From Methanosarcina sp. UBA289 (GTDB taxonomy: Archaea; Halobacteriota; Methanosarcinia; Methanosarcinales; Methanosarcinaceae), in NCBI GenBank assembly GCA_002496565.1, contig DAKJ01000018.1, positions 317,426 to 381,425 on the forward strand: a stretch of DNA of 64,000 bases. The letters run 5' to 3'. The stretch's first letter is position 1; every line of letters begins with the position of its first letter. The notes beneath the pieces were generated by a model. It was not told where the DNA came from and did not search any database. It worked only from the letters and a program-made list of their open reading frames with translations. Shown piece after piece: positions 44,710-53,923 of this stretch. A program made the translations under genes and the position numbers.

Positions 44710-45726
44710 ATGAGACAGGAAACATTCTGGCTTTCTGGAATTTTTCTGCTGGCTATTGTATACTTTTTATTAATTCCTGTACTTGCCCACGTACCGATTT
44801 TCGGAGGGGAGGGGAAAAATCCTGGAACAGCAATTCAGGTTGAAGATCCTTCGAAATCAAGAGTGTTTTACGGGCAGCTTGCTTCCGGGGAACTCAATTA
44901 TTATAGTTTTAAAATGGAAAAAGAAGAGAGAATTGTACTTGGGCTTACAATTCCCGTTGAAGAAGGAAACAAGGGTTTTACCCCAAACCTGATTCTTATC
45001 GGGCCGGGAATTGAGGATGAGGGAAAAATACCCGATAGCTTGGAAGTGCCCGAAGGAGATGGAGCAAAAGTGCTCTCCGATAGCCTGCCTAAAAGTCCTG
45101 TATATGAAGGATTTACCCCAAGCGCCTTCTACTCGCTTGATAAGCTCGATATCAAAGCTCCGGAAAGCGGAACATATTATGTTGTTGTAGGTGCAATACA
45201 GGAAGCGGGTTTGATAGAGGGAGAAGATCCAATACAGGGAAAAAGTATACATGAAAGAGAAATCCCAAAAAAAGGGAATTATGGAATAGTTATAGGATAC
45301 AGAGAAACTTTCACCTTGAAAGAATGGATATCCATACCCCTGAACCAGGTAAAGATTTACCGTTGGGAAGGGCAAAGCCTGATATTGATCTTTACTCCAC
45401 TTGCGATAACTCTAGCAGCCGGGCTTCTGGCAATTTTCTTACGAAGAGAAACTGTCGCCAGTTTCAATCCCGAACGCATCTCAGGAATACTTGCAGGCCT
45501 TTTCTTTCTGAGTACAGGAGTAACATACATTTTTCAGATGTTAATTTCGTTGAGTGAAAGTTCATATTCCTCAGGAATCGTTATTACTATCACTTTAATC
45601 CTGATCAGTATAGGAATCGGAGTTGCTGCAATAGCTTTAAGTCTCAAAGATGAAAATTACGGTAAAACATCAGGAAGAAAACGACTTTACTTCTTTATTT
45701 TAGGAATATCCGGACTTCTATTTTGA
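44710..45726 (+). CDS. Membrane protein with extracytoplasmic domain, apparently truncated by TGA
   Basis: A 338-residue protein. One N-terminal helix (about 8-27), an extracytoplasmic beta-rich domain (about 30-215) and four C-terminal helices. I do not recognise a family. The extracellular part contains SGTYYVVVGAIQEAG, as in bacterial pre-peptidase-like beta domains. The last helix (RLYFFILGISGLLF) stops in mid-hydrophobic run at TGA 45724-45726. The same frame continues with SGWLIGPLLAFEAAVLPWKHK to a second TGA at 45790. This suggests a nonsense mutation or readthrough. Confidence 0.75.
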   Translation: MRQETFWLSGIFLLAIVYFLLIPVLAHVPIFGGEGKNPGTAIQVEDPSKSRVFYGQLASGELNYYSFKMEKEERIVLGLTIPVEEGNKGFTPNLILIGPGIEDEGKIPDSLEVPEGDGAKVLSDSLPKSPVYEGFTPSAFYSLDKLDIKAPESGTYYVVVGAIQEAGLIEGEDPIQGKSIHEREIPKKGNYGIVIGYRETFTLKEWISIPLNQVKIYRWEGQSLILIFTPLAITLAAGLLAIFLRRETVASFNPERISGILAGLFFLSTGVTYIFQMLISLSESSYSSGIVITITLILISIGIGVAAIALSLKDENYGKTSGRKRLYFFILGISGLLF

Positions 45727-45978
45727 TCAGGGTGGTTAATAGGCCCTCTTCTGGCTTTTGAAGCTGCTGTCCTCCCCTGGAAGCATAAATGATAAAATTT
45801 TAGAGCCGAAAGAAACAGTTGATTAATATAATTGAAATGATACGAATGAAATGATACGAATAATATATAATTATTAAATAATTATTAAGTAACTGATTTT
45901 TAGAATAATTATAAACGATTTATTTTTAAATAGTAATTAAGTAACCTCATTAATATAACATGACTTCGGGGGAAAAAT

Positions 45979-46461
45979 ATGGTAAAAACTTCACTGAAAG
46001 TAGGGCAATCTGCTCCGGATTTTTGCCTTCTCGACCAGGAAGGGAATAAGACATGCCTTGAAGACCTGAGAGGGAAATGGGTAATCCTTTACTTTTATCC
46101 GAGAGATAATACGCCAGGGTGCAGCCTTGAAGCAAAAAACTTCAGTTGCTTAAGAAAAGATTTTGAAGCCGAAAATGCTGTGATTATTGGGGTTAGCAGA
46201 GATAGTGTAGAATCCCACAGGCGGTTTATTGAAAAGAAAGAACTTAAAATAAAGCTTCTCGCGGACGAGCAGGCAAGCGTCCATAAAATATACGACGTCC
46301 TGCACCCAAAACACTTCCGGGGCAAAGAAGTCACAAGCGCTGTCAGAACCACCTTTCTCATAGATCCCGAAGGAGAAATCGTCAGAGTATGGGATAATGT
46401 TAAAGCCGCAGAGCATGCGGAGAAAGTGCTTTCTGAATTGAAGACTCTGAAAGAGAGGTGA
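45979..46461 (+). CDS. bcp: Peroxiredoxin, Bcp/PrxQ type
   Basis: A 160-residue thiol peroxidase. The peroxidatic Cys48 lies in YPRDNTPGCSLEA. The resolving Cys five residues later that defines 2-Cys PrxQ is replaced by Lys53, but Cys57 is nearby (KNFSCLRK), so the mechanism may be 1-Cys or atypical. The late motif VRTTFLIDPEGEI is intact. Monocistronic, with an AT-rich upstream region. Confidence 0.93.
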   Translation: MVKTSLKVGQSAPDFCLLDQEGNKTCLEDLRGKWVILYFYPRDNTPGCSLEAKNFSCLRKDFEAENAVIIGVSRDSVESHRRFIEKKELKIKLLADEQASVHKIYDVLHPKHFRGKEVTSAVRTTFLIDPEGEIVRVWDNVKAAEHAEKVLSELKTLKER

Positions 46462-46663
46462 AATGAGAACACATTATAAAATAAACTATAATGAGTTTAT
46501 ATATAAACCGTTAATTTTTGCAAATCCGATTTATTATGATCGAAAAATTAGTTAAAAATAAGGATAAAAGGAATAAAAATAAATTCCTAAAAAACAAAAA
46601 TAACTTTATCTCAATTTTATTTCCAGCCTGAGAAATTATAGCTGGTTAAGGCCTTTTTCAAAG

Positions 46664-46691
46664 TGTTATACCGGTCTGTTATACCGGTCAA
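46664..46691. repeat. 13-bp tandem duplication with ACCGGT cores
   Basis: GTTATACCGGTCT is followed at once by GTTATACCGGTCA. Both copies contain the palindrome ACCGGT. It lies just after the DUF378 gene and before a T7 run on the plus strand. Significance unknown. Confidence 0.6.
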
Positions 46692-46712
46692 GAGGTTTGC
46701 AGATTTTTTTAC

Positions 46713-46946
46713 TTAGTGATGTACTGCGGCCTCACGCGTATAATAAGTCTCAGCTCTTGCAGCGAAGTAAATTGTATAAAGCGCTGCAAGCCCAACAATT
46801 ATGTATACAATTCTCGAAAGGGTACTTCCTACCCCGAAGATAGCATCTACAACGTTAAAATTGAAGAGCCCTACAAGCCCCCAGTTTAATCCGCCTATTA
46901 TAACAAGTATAAGTGCTATCAAGTCTACTGGATTTCTTACTGCCAT
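46713..46946 (-). CDS. DUF378 small membrane protein
   Basis: A 77-residue protein with two helices: VDLIALILVIIGGLNWGLVGLFNFNVVDAIFG, the DUF378 signature, and LSRIVYIIVGLAALYTIYF. Function unknown. The ATG at 46946 has GGGAGTGA eight bases upstream, better than the GTG at 46955. A TATA-like CATATATAAATAC near 47043-47031 (minus) fits its promoter. Confidence 0.88.
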   Translation of the reverse strand: MAVRNPVDLIALILVIIGGLNWGLVGLFNFNVVDAIFGVGSTLSRIVYIIVGLAALYTIYFAARAETYYTREAAVHH

Positions 46947-47270
46947 AGATGTCACTCCCTTTTTGCTTTATTTTCCTTTTTTATAAAAGGAAAAAATATA
47001 AAAAATCCAATATTAAATTAGAGATACTTGTATTTATATATGACTAATCTAAAAATTAGAGCACCTTAGAGAAAAAGATAGTAAATAAAAATTAAATCTA
47101 AAAGAGTTTAAAAAATTAAATTTAAAAGAGTTGAGAATCCCATAATGATTTTTGGGCTCATACTTTTTTGTAGGCTGATTGTAAACCTTTGAGATATATT
47201 AACTCATTAAAGCCATGCTCTAGAGTCTAAATTAAATAGTCAACTCCTTAGTGAAAGCCCACTGGCGGTG
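46947..47270. other. AT-rich gap with DUF378 promoter
   Basis: About 320 bases. It holds the DUF378 promoter and leader near 46950-47045. The rest is AT-rich with no supported feature. Confidence 0.5.
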
Positions 47271-47597
47271 TCAGAGCGCACCAAATAGACCAGATACTAA
47301 ATATATAGAGATTATATAAAAAATTGAGTTTATAAATACCTTACCAGCTTTATAGTCAGACTTGGCCTGATACTCGTTATCATATAACTCAACGTATAAT
47401 CTGTAATCTATTGATTTTCGATTCCAGTTATCAATGAACATACAAAATGCTCCTACTAACAGAATAAGAAAGCTAACTTCTGTTGCTAAATTAACAACAA
47501 CAGGATAACTCTCTATTAGTAAGAAAGTAAGTATAATACCGTCAAGACCTATGAGATACTTATAACAATCATCCAAAGAAAAGTAATTTTGAGTCAT
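47271..47597 (-). CDS. Hypothetical membrane protein
   Basis: About 108 residues. Three hydrophobic segments (LIGLDGIILTFLLIESYPVVV, SFLILLVGAFCMFI and FINSIFYIISIYLVSGLFG) around a charged middle loop (DNWNRKSIDYRLYVELYDNEYQAKSDYKAG). No family is recognised. I start at MTQNYFSLD because GGTG lies eight bases upstream; a further upstream ATG at 47672 would add 25 residues. Base composition is AT-rich, so this could be a strain-specific gene. Confidence 0.5.
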   Translation of the reverse strand: MTQNYFSLDDCYKYLIGLDGIILTFLLIESYPVVVNLATEVSFLILLVGAFCMFIDNWNRKSIDYRLYVELYDNEYQAKSDYKAGKVFINSIFYIISIYLVSGLFGAL

Positions 47598-47920
47598 ACT
47601 TATACACCGTATAAAAATCCTTTCGTGACATAAAAATATAATGAGGAATATAAATTTAATGCTCCAACACAAATTATGTTTGCCCGCTGATTGGTGAGTT
47701 TGAAAGCTGGTCTATCTAAGGAAATAGATTCATTTTAAACTCTACTTCGGAGGCAGACGAAATACTTTAATCATCTGAGAATATTCAGCAAGCTCTTTAT
47801 GCACAAGGAGCTCAGTAAGAGAGACTCCTTTTTACTCCAGACCAGCTTTTTTCTACTTTGCCTTTGAGCACAAACTCATATTGTCTTAATAGCTCATAGA
47901 AATCTAATTTACCAAGCAAT
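47598..47920. other. Intergenic gap, nothing supported
   Basis: About 320 bases between two minus-strand genes. I see no ORF, RNA gene or clear repeat. Confidence 0.4.
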
Positions 47921-48661
47921 TTAAAAGTCAAAAACCTGCCCGTCATATCCAAGGGGCAAAAACATCGCTTCAATATGGTGAGGACGAAACAGATGACTTA
48001 GATGGGTCAAAGCTATTTCTTTTGCATTGAGCTGCTCTGCAAGTGCCATGGCCTCTTCTGAATTCATGTGTTTTTTGATATGGATATTGGGTGGGACTAT
48101 AGCATCGGCGATAAGAAGATCCGGGTTTTCCATAAGCTCCAGACTGGATGCGGGAATCTCAGAGTTCGTGTCTCCTGTTATCACTATTTTTTTATCACCA
48201 TCACGGATTATAACCCCTATCGGAACCTCTACAGGAGGATGGTTGACCTTAAAAAGGGTAAACTGCAACCCAATTAACTCGAATGGCTCATAAAGTTTTA
48301 CGTAATGATACCTGGGTTTAAGAAAGGAAACGTACCGGTCTATGTACTCAAGCGTTTCCTGAACCCCATAGACATCAACCTTATTTTGAACCCTGTAGAA
48401 CTCTCCGAATCCAGAGTAATGATCGTAGTGTCCATGCGTCCAGATCACTCCGTCCACACAGGACAGGTTTTGCTTGAGGAATTGTTGCCTTAGATCAGGG
48501 CTGGTGTCAATAAGGATTTTACCCTTATCGGATTCTACTAGGATAGAAGAACGAAGACGCTGGCTCTTTCCACCTTTTCTGGCGTCTTCGCATGCAGGGC
48601 AATTACATCCAATTTTTGGAGTACCAACAGCGTCACCAGTCCCAAGCAATGTTAGCCTCAT
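47921..48661 (-). CDS. MBL-fold phosphodiesterase, PhnP/RNase Z-like
   Basis: A 246-residue metallo-beta-lactamase-fold hydrolase. The N-terminus MRLTLLGTGDAVGTPKIGCNC with CNCPACEDA (a structural Zn site) matches PhnP-type cyclic phosphodiesterases. The metal motif THGHYDHYSG, the ITGDTN Asp and the LTHLSH end are present. It starts two bases from the end of the AAA+ gene, so translation is probably coupled. Function: phosphodiesterase on cyclic or nucleic-acid-derived substrates, inferred. Confidence 0.88.
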   Translation of the reverse strand: MRLTLLGTGDAVGTPKIGCNCPACEDARKGGKSQRLRSSILVESDKGKILIDTSPDLRQQFLKQNLSCVDGVIWTHGHYDHYSGFGEFYRVQNKVDVYGVQETLEYIDRYVSFLKPRYHYVKLYEPFELIGLQFTLFKVNHPPVEVPIGVIIRDGDKKIVITGDTNSEIPASSLELMENPDLLIADAIVPPNIHIKKHMNSEEAMALAEQLNAKEIALTHLSHLFRPHHIEAMFLPLGYDGQVFDF

Positions 48662-48662
48662 G

Positions 48663-49943
48663 TTACTTCTTCCGTTCGTACTCTTCGGATTTGAGATCAG
48701 CTCGTTCATTAAAAGAATTCACAGCTTCCAGAAGATCCTGCTGAGTAAGTATTTTACGTTCCTCAAGAAGAGCACTCAGAACAGCTTCCCTTATAACCAT
48801 GCGCAGGTCTGAGCCTGAATAGCCTTCTGTTAATTCCGCAATTTCCCCTGTATTAAAGTCCCCTTCTATATGTCTGGTTACAATATCCAGGATATTTTTA
48901 CGCATGTCGAGGTCAGGAAGAGGGAAATGAACTATTTCATCAAAACGCCTCCATGCCGCACTGTCAAGCATGCGTGGGTGGTTTGTCGCAGCAATAAGAA
49001 GAACTCCGTGCTCCACGAGGCTGATTTCATCTATGGCCTTAAGAAGGGTATTTACTGCCCTCTTGATGGCAGCATTCTCGTCAGACGTCCTTGCTTTTGC
49101 TACGAAATCAAGCTCATCTATGAAAAGAATGCACGGATTGAGCTTCTTCGCAAGCAAAAAGACTCTGTCAATGTTCTTTGCAGTCTCACCAAGATACTGA
49201 TCTGTTATCATGGAGAGTTTGACCTCAACAAAAGGAATTGAAAGCTGTTCTGAAAGTGCACGGGCAACCGAGGTCTTTCCGGTTCCTGGAGGGCCGACAA
49301 ACAGAAGTTTTCCAATATCATGCAGGCCGATCTCTCTCAGATATTCCCTGTACTGAATGGCTTTCATGATCTTTTCAACTTCGTTCTTCTGTTCCTCGGT
49401 GAGAACAAGATCCCTGACTTTTTGCTTCACATCCTCAGGGGCGAGAATGACTGCGAGTTTAAGCATCTCTTCGCTTTTGTCCTCTTTCCTAATCTCTGCT
49501 ATCAGAGATTCTATCCATTCCCTGTCAACTTCCTTGGGCCTGATTTTCGCCTTTGCAAGTGCATAGTTTGCAGCCTCGTCCTTCTTTATTTCTCCAAAGT
49601 AATACGCCAAGACAGGATTATTTTCAATCCGTTCCTGGGAACCTTCCTGCTTTTCAAACCATTCCGCAGCCAGTTCGAAAGCACTCAGACGAAGTTCAAA
49701 ATGAGACTTGTCAATATTTATGAAAGGGACATTTCTTACAATTTTCTCGATATCATTAAGCCCGTACAGTTTTTCAATTCGGATAAACGTGGCTGTGATA
49801 GGTTTGGGAACTGTTTTTTCTGTACTACTCCAGTAGTTTTTCCGAATGTTCTTGGGAAGATCATTTACATCCAGTTCTGGGTAGCGGTTATAGATCTCTG
49901 CTGTCAGCAGTAGTTCTACGATATCTAATATAGTGCCTGACAT
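48663..49943 (-). CDS. AAA+ ATPase (classic AAA, Cdc48/katanin-like core)
   Basis: A 426-residue protein with an uncharacterised helical N-terminal half (about 1-190) and one AAA module (about 200-405): Walker A GPPGTGKTS, Walker B ILFIDELDF, the sensor ATNHPRMLDSAAWRRFDE and a C-terminal lid. Only one module is present, unlike Cdc48. The substrate is unknown. It sits directly before the MBL phosphodiesterase, which suggests they act together. Confidence 0.9.
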   Translation of the reverse strand: MSGTILDIVELLLTAEIYNRYPELDVNDLPKNIRKNYWSSTEKTVPKPITATFIRIEKLYGLNDIEKIVRNVPFINIDKSHFELRLSAFELAAEWFEKQEGSQERIENNPVLAYYFGEIKKDEAANYALAKAKIRPKEVDREWIESLIAEIRKEDKSEEMLKLAVILAPEDVKQKVRDLVLTEEQKNEVEKIMKAIQYREYLREIGLHDIGKLLFVGPPGTGKTSVARALSEQLSIPFVEVKLSMITDQYLGETAKNIDRVFLLAKKLNPCILFIDELDFVAKARTSDENAAIKRAVNTLLKAIDEISLVEHGVLLIAATNHPRMLDSAAWRRFDEIVHFPLPDLDMRKNILDIVTRHIEGDFNTGEIAELTEGYSGSDLRMVIREAVLSALLEERKILTQQDLLEAVNSFNERADLKSEEYERKK

Positions 49944-50424
49944 GTTTTTACCTGTTGCATGCTTGGACTAATCCACTATCAAGTGTTGGGCACTCAAATG
50001 CGGTAAGTTCTTAAATCTTTACTTAAGTTGTTAAACCTAGTAATTGATTCTCTTCGATGATAAAATTTACTAAGCAGCCGGCAGTAAAAGAAAAAGCTGA
50101 CTGGAGATGATAACTTTATCTAGCAGAAGACGTTATCTACTCTATCTCTTTCGGGAATAAAAACATATTTTCGGAAAAAGCCTTTATCGCCTCCGGAAAA
50201 TGTCTCACTTTCAGAGAGTGATTGTGAATTCCAGAAACCGTTTAATTGTCTCCGTGAGATATACTCACATTTAAGAGAGAATTCGATCTGTATAGCTTAT
50301 TTCTGGAATGCCACAGCATTATCAAAACTTCTGCATTATCAGAACTAGTATATTAAAACTATCATTCCTAAGATATCTCTTAATCTGAGGAAAATCCAGA
50401 ATTATCCCTAGAGAGGACCATTGC
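49944..50424. other. Divergent promoter region, no gene
   Basis: About 480 bases between the AAA+ gene and purC. It should contain both promoters, but I cannot point to a clear TATA box or operator. No small ORF with a ribosome site is visible. Confidence 0.4.
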
Positions 50425-51138
50425 ATGACAAGAGAACAGCTCTATTCAGGGAAAGCAAAAACAATCTATAAGACGGATGATCCTGACACCCTTATTACCG
50501 AATTCCGGAACAGTCTGACTGCATTTAACGGAGAGAAGAAAGGGGAAATGGAAAAGAAAGGGTATTACAACGCCCAGATCTCAAAAAAATTCTTTGAGAT
50601 GCTCGAGGCCGAGGGAATAAAGACTCATTTTGTCGAAATGCTTTCTGACATCGATATGCTTGTGAAGAAAGTCGAAATTATAAAAATTGAAGTTATTGTC
50701 AGGAATATTGCCGCAGGTTCGATTACAAAAAGATACCCCATTAAAGAAGGCACGGTTTTCAAGTCCCCGGTACTTGTTTTTGACTTTAAAAACGATGAAT
50801 ACGGGGACCCAATGCTGAATGACGACATTGCTCTTGCACTTGGGCTTGCAACACCGGAAGAACTTACTACACTCCGGAAACTCGCTTTTAGAATCAACGA
50901 CCTGCTTGTGCCCTATCTGGACAAAAGAGGTATCATACTTCCGGACTTCAAGCTAGAATTCGGGAGGAGAAACGGAGAAATCCTCCTTGCAGACGAGATT
51001 TCCTGCGATACCTGCCGGTTCTGGGACAAGAATACCGGACAGTCCATGGATAAAGATGTCTTCAGGTTTGACAAAGGCGACATTTCCAAGGCTTACGAAG
51101 AAGTTGCAAGGCGCATAGTGCCCGAAATATTTGAATAA
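50425..51138 (+). CDS. purC: SAICAR synthetase
   Basis: A 237-residue phosphoribosylaminoimidazole-succinocarboxamide synthase. Conserved segments: LYSGKAKTIYKTDD, the FRNSLTAFNG loop, VEIIKIEVIVRNIAAGSITKRYP and LADEISCDTCRFWD. It ligates aspartate to CAIR in purine synthesis. It is on its own here, away from purL at 54805. Confidence 0.96.
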   Translation: MTREQLYSGKAKTIYKTDDPDTLITEFRNSLTAFNGEKKGEMEKKGYYNAQISKKFFEMLEAEGIKTHFVEMLSDIDMLVKKVEIIKIEVIVRNIAAGSITKRYPIKEGTVFKSPVLVFDFKNDEYGDPMLNDDIALALGLATPEELTTLRKLAFRINDLLVPYLDKRGIILPDFKLEFGRRNGEILLADEISCDTCRFWDKNTGQSMDKDVFRFDKGDISKAYEEVARRIVPEIFE

Positions 51139-51285
51139 ACATGAAAAAAGGCCAGGAAACTTGGATTAACCAGATAAAAGGCTTCAAAGTTTTCCTACCT
51201 GCTTATTTTTGTTTTTATATTGCAGCAAGCAGTTTTTCTTTACTTACGCGATTTCTGTTTTGGCGCGATTCTGCTTTTAACATAG

Positions 51286-52512
51286 TTATGTTTTAAAAAA
51301 GGAATCCAGAGTCGTTTGAAAACGAAAGTCTGAAAGCGCTTTTGCCTGCTGCACCCATTCAGTTTTTGGTGTCCTGATCCTGCCCGCAAGATCGGAAACT
51401 GCGGCTTCGAGAGAATCAAATTTCCTTGAGGGATTCTGAAGAGCTTTTCTCATCCCCTCCCTGACAACCCAGACTCCAAGGGGAGCCCAGTAGTCCGGAG
51501 TTATTTCCCTGAGCACGAAAATCGAAGCCTGTCTTTTGATTTCTGTCAGGTATTCAAGCACAGGCAGCCGCGCAGCATAATAACCTCCAGCCAGGGGAGA
51601 ATAGCCTTTTTTACCATCATACCCCTCGCTGTCTTCTCCAATCCAGCTTGATTCTCCAGACCAGACTGCTTTTGGGAGCCAGATTTCAATAAGCTCGAAG
51701 GTATAAACCCGTGGAAGAATAAGGACCTCAAAATGGTTTCCGAAATGGGTCCCGCTAAAAAGCTGGATCTCTGAGACCCAGGGAAAATCCTTTATTCGGT
51801 CTGCAAGTTCCTTTCCTGCCATATCATCCACGGCTGTAATTGACCAGCGCGTTGGCACGATTTTTCGTTCTCTTCCAAGCAGGCCAATCGAAAACAGGCG
51901 AGTAATATGTTCGGCCGAAATATCCCCCTTATAGAGTTCAAGCACCGCGTCTTTTGCCAGAGCATCAGTGTCATAGACAAGGTAATCCACTTTTTTCGGA
52001 ACATTTGGATTTTCTGCAAGCTCAAAGTTTTTCACAAGCCCTGAGGGGCCCATAGGCGTGAGCACAGCATCGAATTTAAGTTCCTGTTTTGGAGCTTTGA
52101 AAAACCAGGCTTCGGTATCCACTGGCTTTCTTGAGAGGGCAAGTTCCTGAGCCTTTAAAAGGAGAGGGTTTTCTTTGTTACGGGCGTCTTTTACACGGAA
52201 ATTTGTGTTTGCCCTGACCATACGGGAACGCATGGAAATAATATCCTCAATCTGCATGTTTGCCCAAGCTGAGGGGTCTTCAAAAAGCGAGGCTTCGCTC
52301 TCTTTTGCCAGAGGGGGAATGAGCGGACCTGCCGAAACCCTAGGGTAACCGTAGCTTCCAACAAAAATAGCAGGAGGAGACGCTCCAAAAACTGAGTCAC
52401 CTGAAATTACAGGTGCAATAGATTTTAAGGACTTGAATTTTTCAAGAATTGGGCAACGGGAACGCCCACAAAGTCCTTTTCCTTTACATTTAATGCACAG
52501 TGTACCATTCAC
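51286..52512 (-). CDS. nreA: Archaeal DNA repair protein NreA
   Basis: A 408-residue NreA, known in archaea for a role in resistance to mitomycin-type DNA damage. An N-terminal zinc motif (CIKCKGKGLCGRSRC) leads into the Nre domain with VGSYGYPRVSAGPL and the C-terminal WAPLGVWVVREGMR. The C-terminus is a canonical PCNA-interacting PIP box, QTTLDSFF at residues 399-406. It overlaps the upstream HTH gene by four bases, so translation is coupled. Confidence 0.92.
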   Translation of the reverse strand: MNGTLCIKCKGKGLCGRSRCPILEKFKSLKSIAPVISGDSVFGASPPAIFVGSYGYPRVSAGPLIPPLAKESEASLFEDPSAWANMQIEDIISMRSRMVRANTNFRVKDARNKENPLLLKAQELALSRKPVDTEAWFFKAPKQELKFDAVLTPMGPSGLVKNFELAENPNVPKKVDYLVYDTDALAKDAVLELYKGDISAEHITRLFSIGLLGRERKIVPTRWSITAVDDMAGKELADRIKDFPWVSEIQLFSGTHFGNHFEVLILPRVYTFELIEIWLPKAVWSGESSWIGEDSEGYDGKKGYSPLAGGYYAARLPVLEYLTEIKRQASIFVLREITPDYWAPLGVWVVREGMRKALQNPSRKFDSLEAAVSDLAGRIRTPKTEWVQQAKALSDFRFQTTLDSFFKT

Positions 52513-52874
52513 TTTAAATCCGTATCCTCACAGATGATACAGGCTTTAACTCCAGGAGCATTCCTGTATAGCCAGCCGGATTTTTGGACAATACTACAAA
52601 TGCCGCACATGCCTTTTGTCTTTTCCTGAGAGGATAAGTCTTGATTTAGAAGCACGGATGCAAATTTCCGAATTTCGTTCTGAGTCTCCTCGGAAAAGTC
52701 AACTTCAGCCCCACGTTTTTCGCTTACGTACTGAGATACCGCAGCTCTTGAGAGCTCTAGAATGTCCGCTACATCTTGCTGCGTACACCCATGCTCCAAA
52801 ATCATTGTTCTGGAAAGTTCTGCCCGAATTGCGGGCAAGACTTTCTGTACCATAATTTCACATGTTGTTTTCAT
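52509..52874 (-). CDS. HTH regulator with C-terminal Cys cluster
   Basis: A 121-residue protein. The HTH part (about 1-55) has CTQQDVADILELSRAAVSQYVSEKRG. The C-terminal half carries four cysteines (GMCGICSIV...ACIICEDT) that look like a zinc or Fe-S site. Starts at MKTTCEIMVQ; an in-frame GTG or the later MVQKVLP are options. It overlaps nreA, so it may regulate or sense conditions for that repair protein. Similar XRE/Cys-cluster regulators exist in other methanogens, but the ligand is unknown. Confidence 0.8.
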   Translation of the reverse strand: MKTTCEIMVQKVLPAIRAELSRTMILEHGCTQQDVADILELSRAAVSQYVSEKRGAEVDFSEETQNEIRKFASVLLNQDLSSQEKTKGMCGICSIVQKSGWLYRNAPGVKACIICEDTDLK

Positions 52875-53090
52875 GGGAGACCAACACCACATAAATAAGG
52901 TAAATTTTACGAGAGATTCTCTTAATTGCTTATATTCATAGATTTCTGTTTTTTGGGTAGATAATGTGTCTCCCTTAATTTACCAAAAAAATGCATGCTA
53001 TTGAAGTATCTATAAAATATACACAATTCCAAACCTGAAAACGTTATTACTACTTCTCAGATTCTATTTACTCCTGAAGCTAATCAGGAC

Positions 53091-53399
53091 TTAGTTTTTA
53101 ATCTGTTCAGCAGAGAAACCCTTTTCCATGAGGACTTCTTTCATGCGGGTCAGGTGATTACCCTGAAGTTCCACAGTATTTCCTTTTACCGTACCGCCAC
53201 ATGCAAACTTTGATTTAAGATAAGTGGACAGTTCGTGAAGATCAATTTCACTTGCGTCGAAACCTTCTACAACGGTAACTTCTTTTCCGTATCTTCTTCT
53301 GTTGACTTTTACGGTAATTCTCTGTTGCTCTTTGGCAACTTCTTCGCAAATGCAAAGTTCTTTTGGAAGCCCGCATACTGGGCACATTCCGCTGCTCAT
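53091..53399 (-). CDS. Translation initiation factor aIF1 (SUI1)
   Basis: A 102-residue SUI1-domain protein. An N-terminal zinc-knuckle-like motif (CPVCGLPKELCIC) precedes the core with RRYGKEVTVVEGFD, the STYLKSKFACGGTVKG loop and QGNHLTRMKEVL. It monitors start-codon selection on the 30S subunit. Monocistronic. Confidence 0.94.
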   Translation of the reverse strand: MSSGMCPVCGLPKELCICEEVAKEQQRITVKVNRRRYGKEVTVVEGFDASEIDLHELSTYLKSKFACGGTVKGNTVELQGNHLTRMKEVLMEKGFSAEQIKN

Positions 53400-53923
53400 T
53401 TGTTGGTATATCCTCCGAATTTGTAATCATTGCATATGTAATTTACATCTAAAAATAACTAAATAGATATAAAGTACTTATCAATGATGATATTAAAGCC
53501 TAATGGTATTTTTCAGGCACTTTATATTGAATTTCAGTTAATAATCAGAAATTCTCAACAATATAAAAAGCCAGCCAGAGCTTATTATTTTTCAATTTTT
53601 TATATAATATTCGTTTGTAAACTATATAATAATATAATTTGGTAAAGAGTATAGACTAATAAAGACTACAAGTGAGAAAGATGGAAAAAACGTCTAAAAA
53701 ATTCAAGAAATTGCCACTCCGGAAAAGTGCCTAAGCCAAAAAGTCAAAAAAGCTTAAAATCCCCGATTTTGCCGGAAAGAGCTTCTCTTATCCAGCAATA
53801 AGTTAGATATATCTTGAATCCCATCTTTTTCTACTAACCTGCAGTGCATATATATGCACTTCTATTATATAAATATAGCAGTATAAAAGTGTTAATTATA
53901 TAAATAAAATTCGGGGGCACCTG
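53400..53923. promoter_or_regulatory. Intergenic region with wHTH promoter and possible micro-ORF
   Basis: About 520 bases. It contains a TATA-rich segment near 53600-53645, a 17-codon frame MEKTSKKFKKLPLRKSA (53681-53734) behind GTGAG, and the palindromic promoter of the winged-helix gene at its right end. Confidence 0.4.
53843..53876 (+). promoter_or_regulatory. Perfect 18-bp palindrome plus TATA box
   Basis: AGTGCATATATATGCACT (53843-53860) is a perfect palindrome. It is followed within five bases by the TATA box TTATATAA (53866-53873). It covers the BRE position, so a bound dimer would compete with TFB. The downstream winged-helix protein is the likely ligand-binder. Confidence 0.65.
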
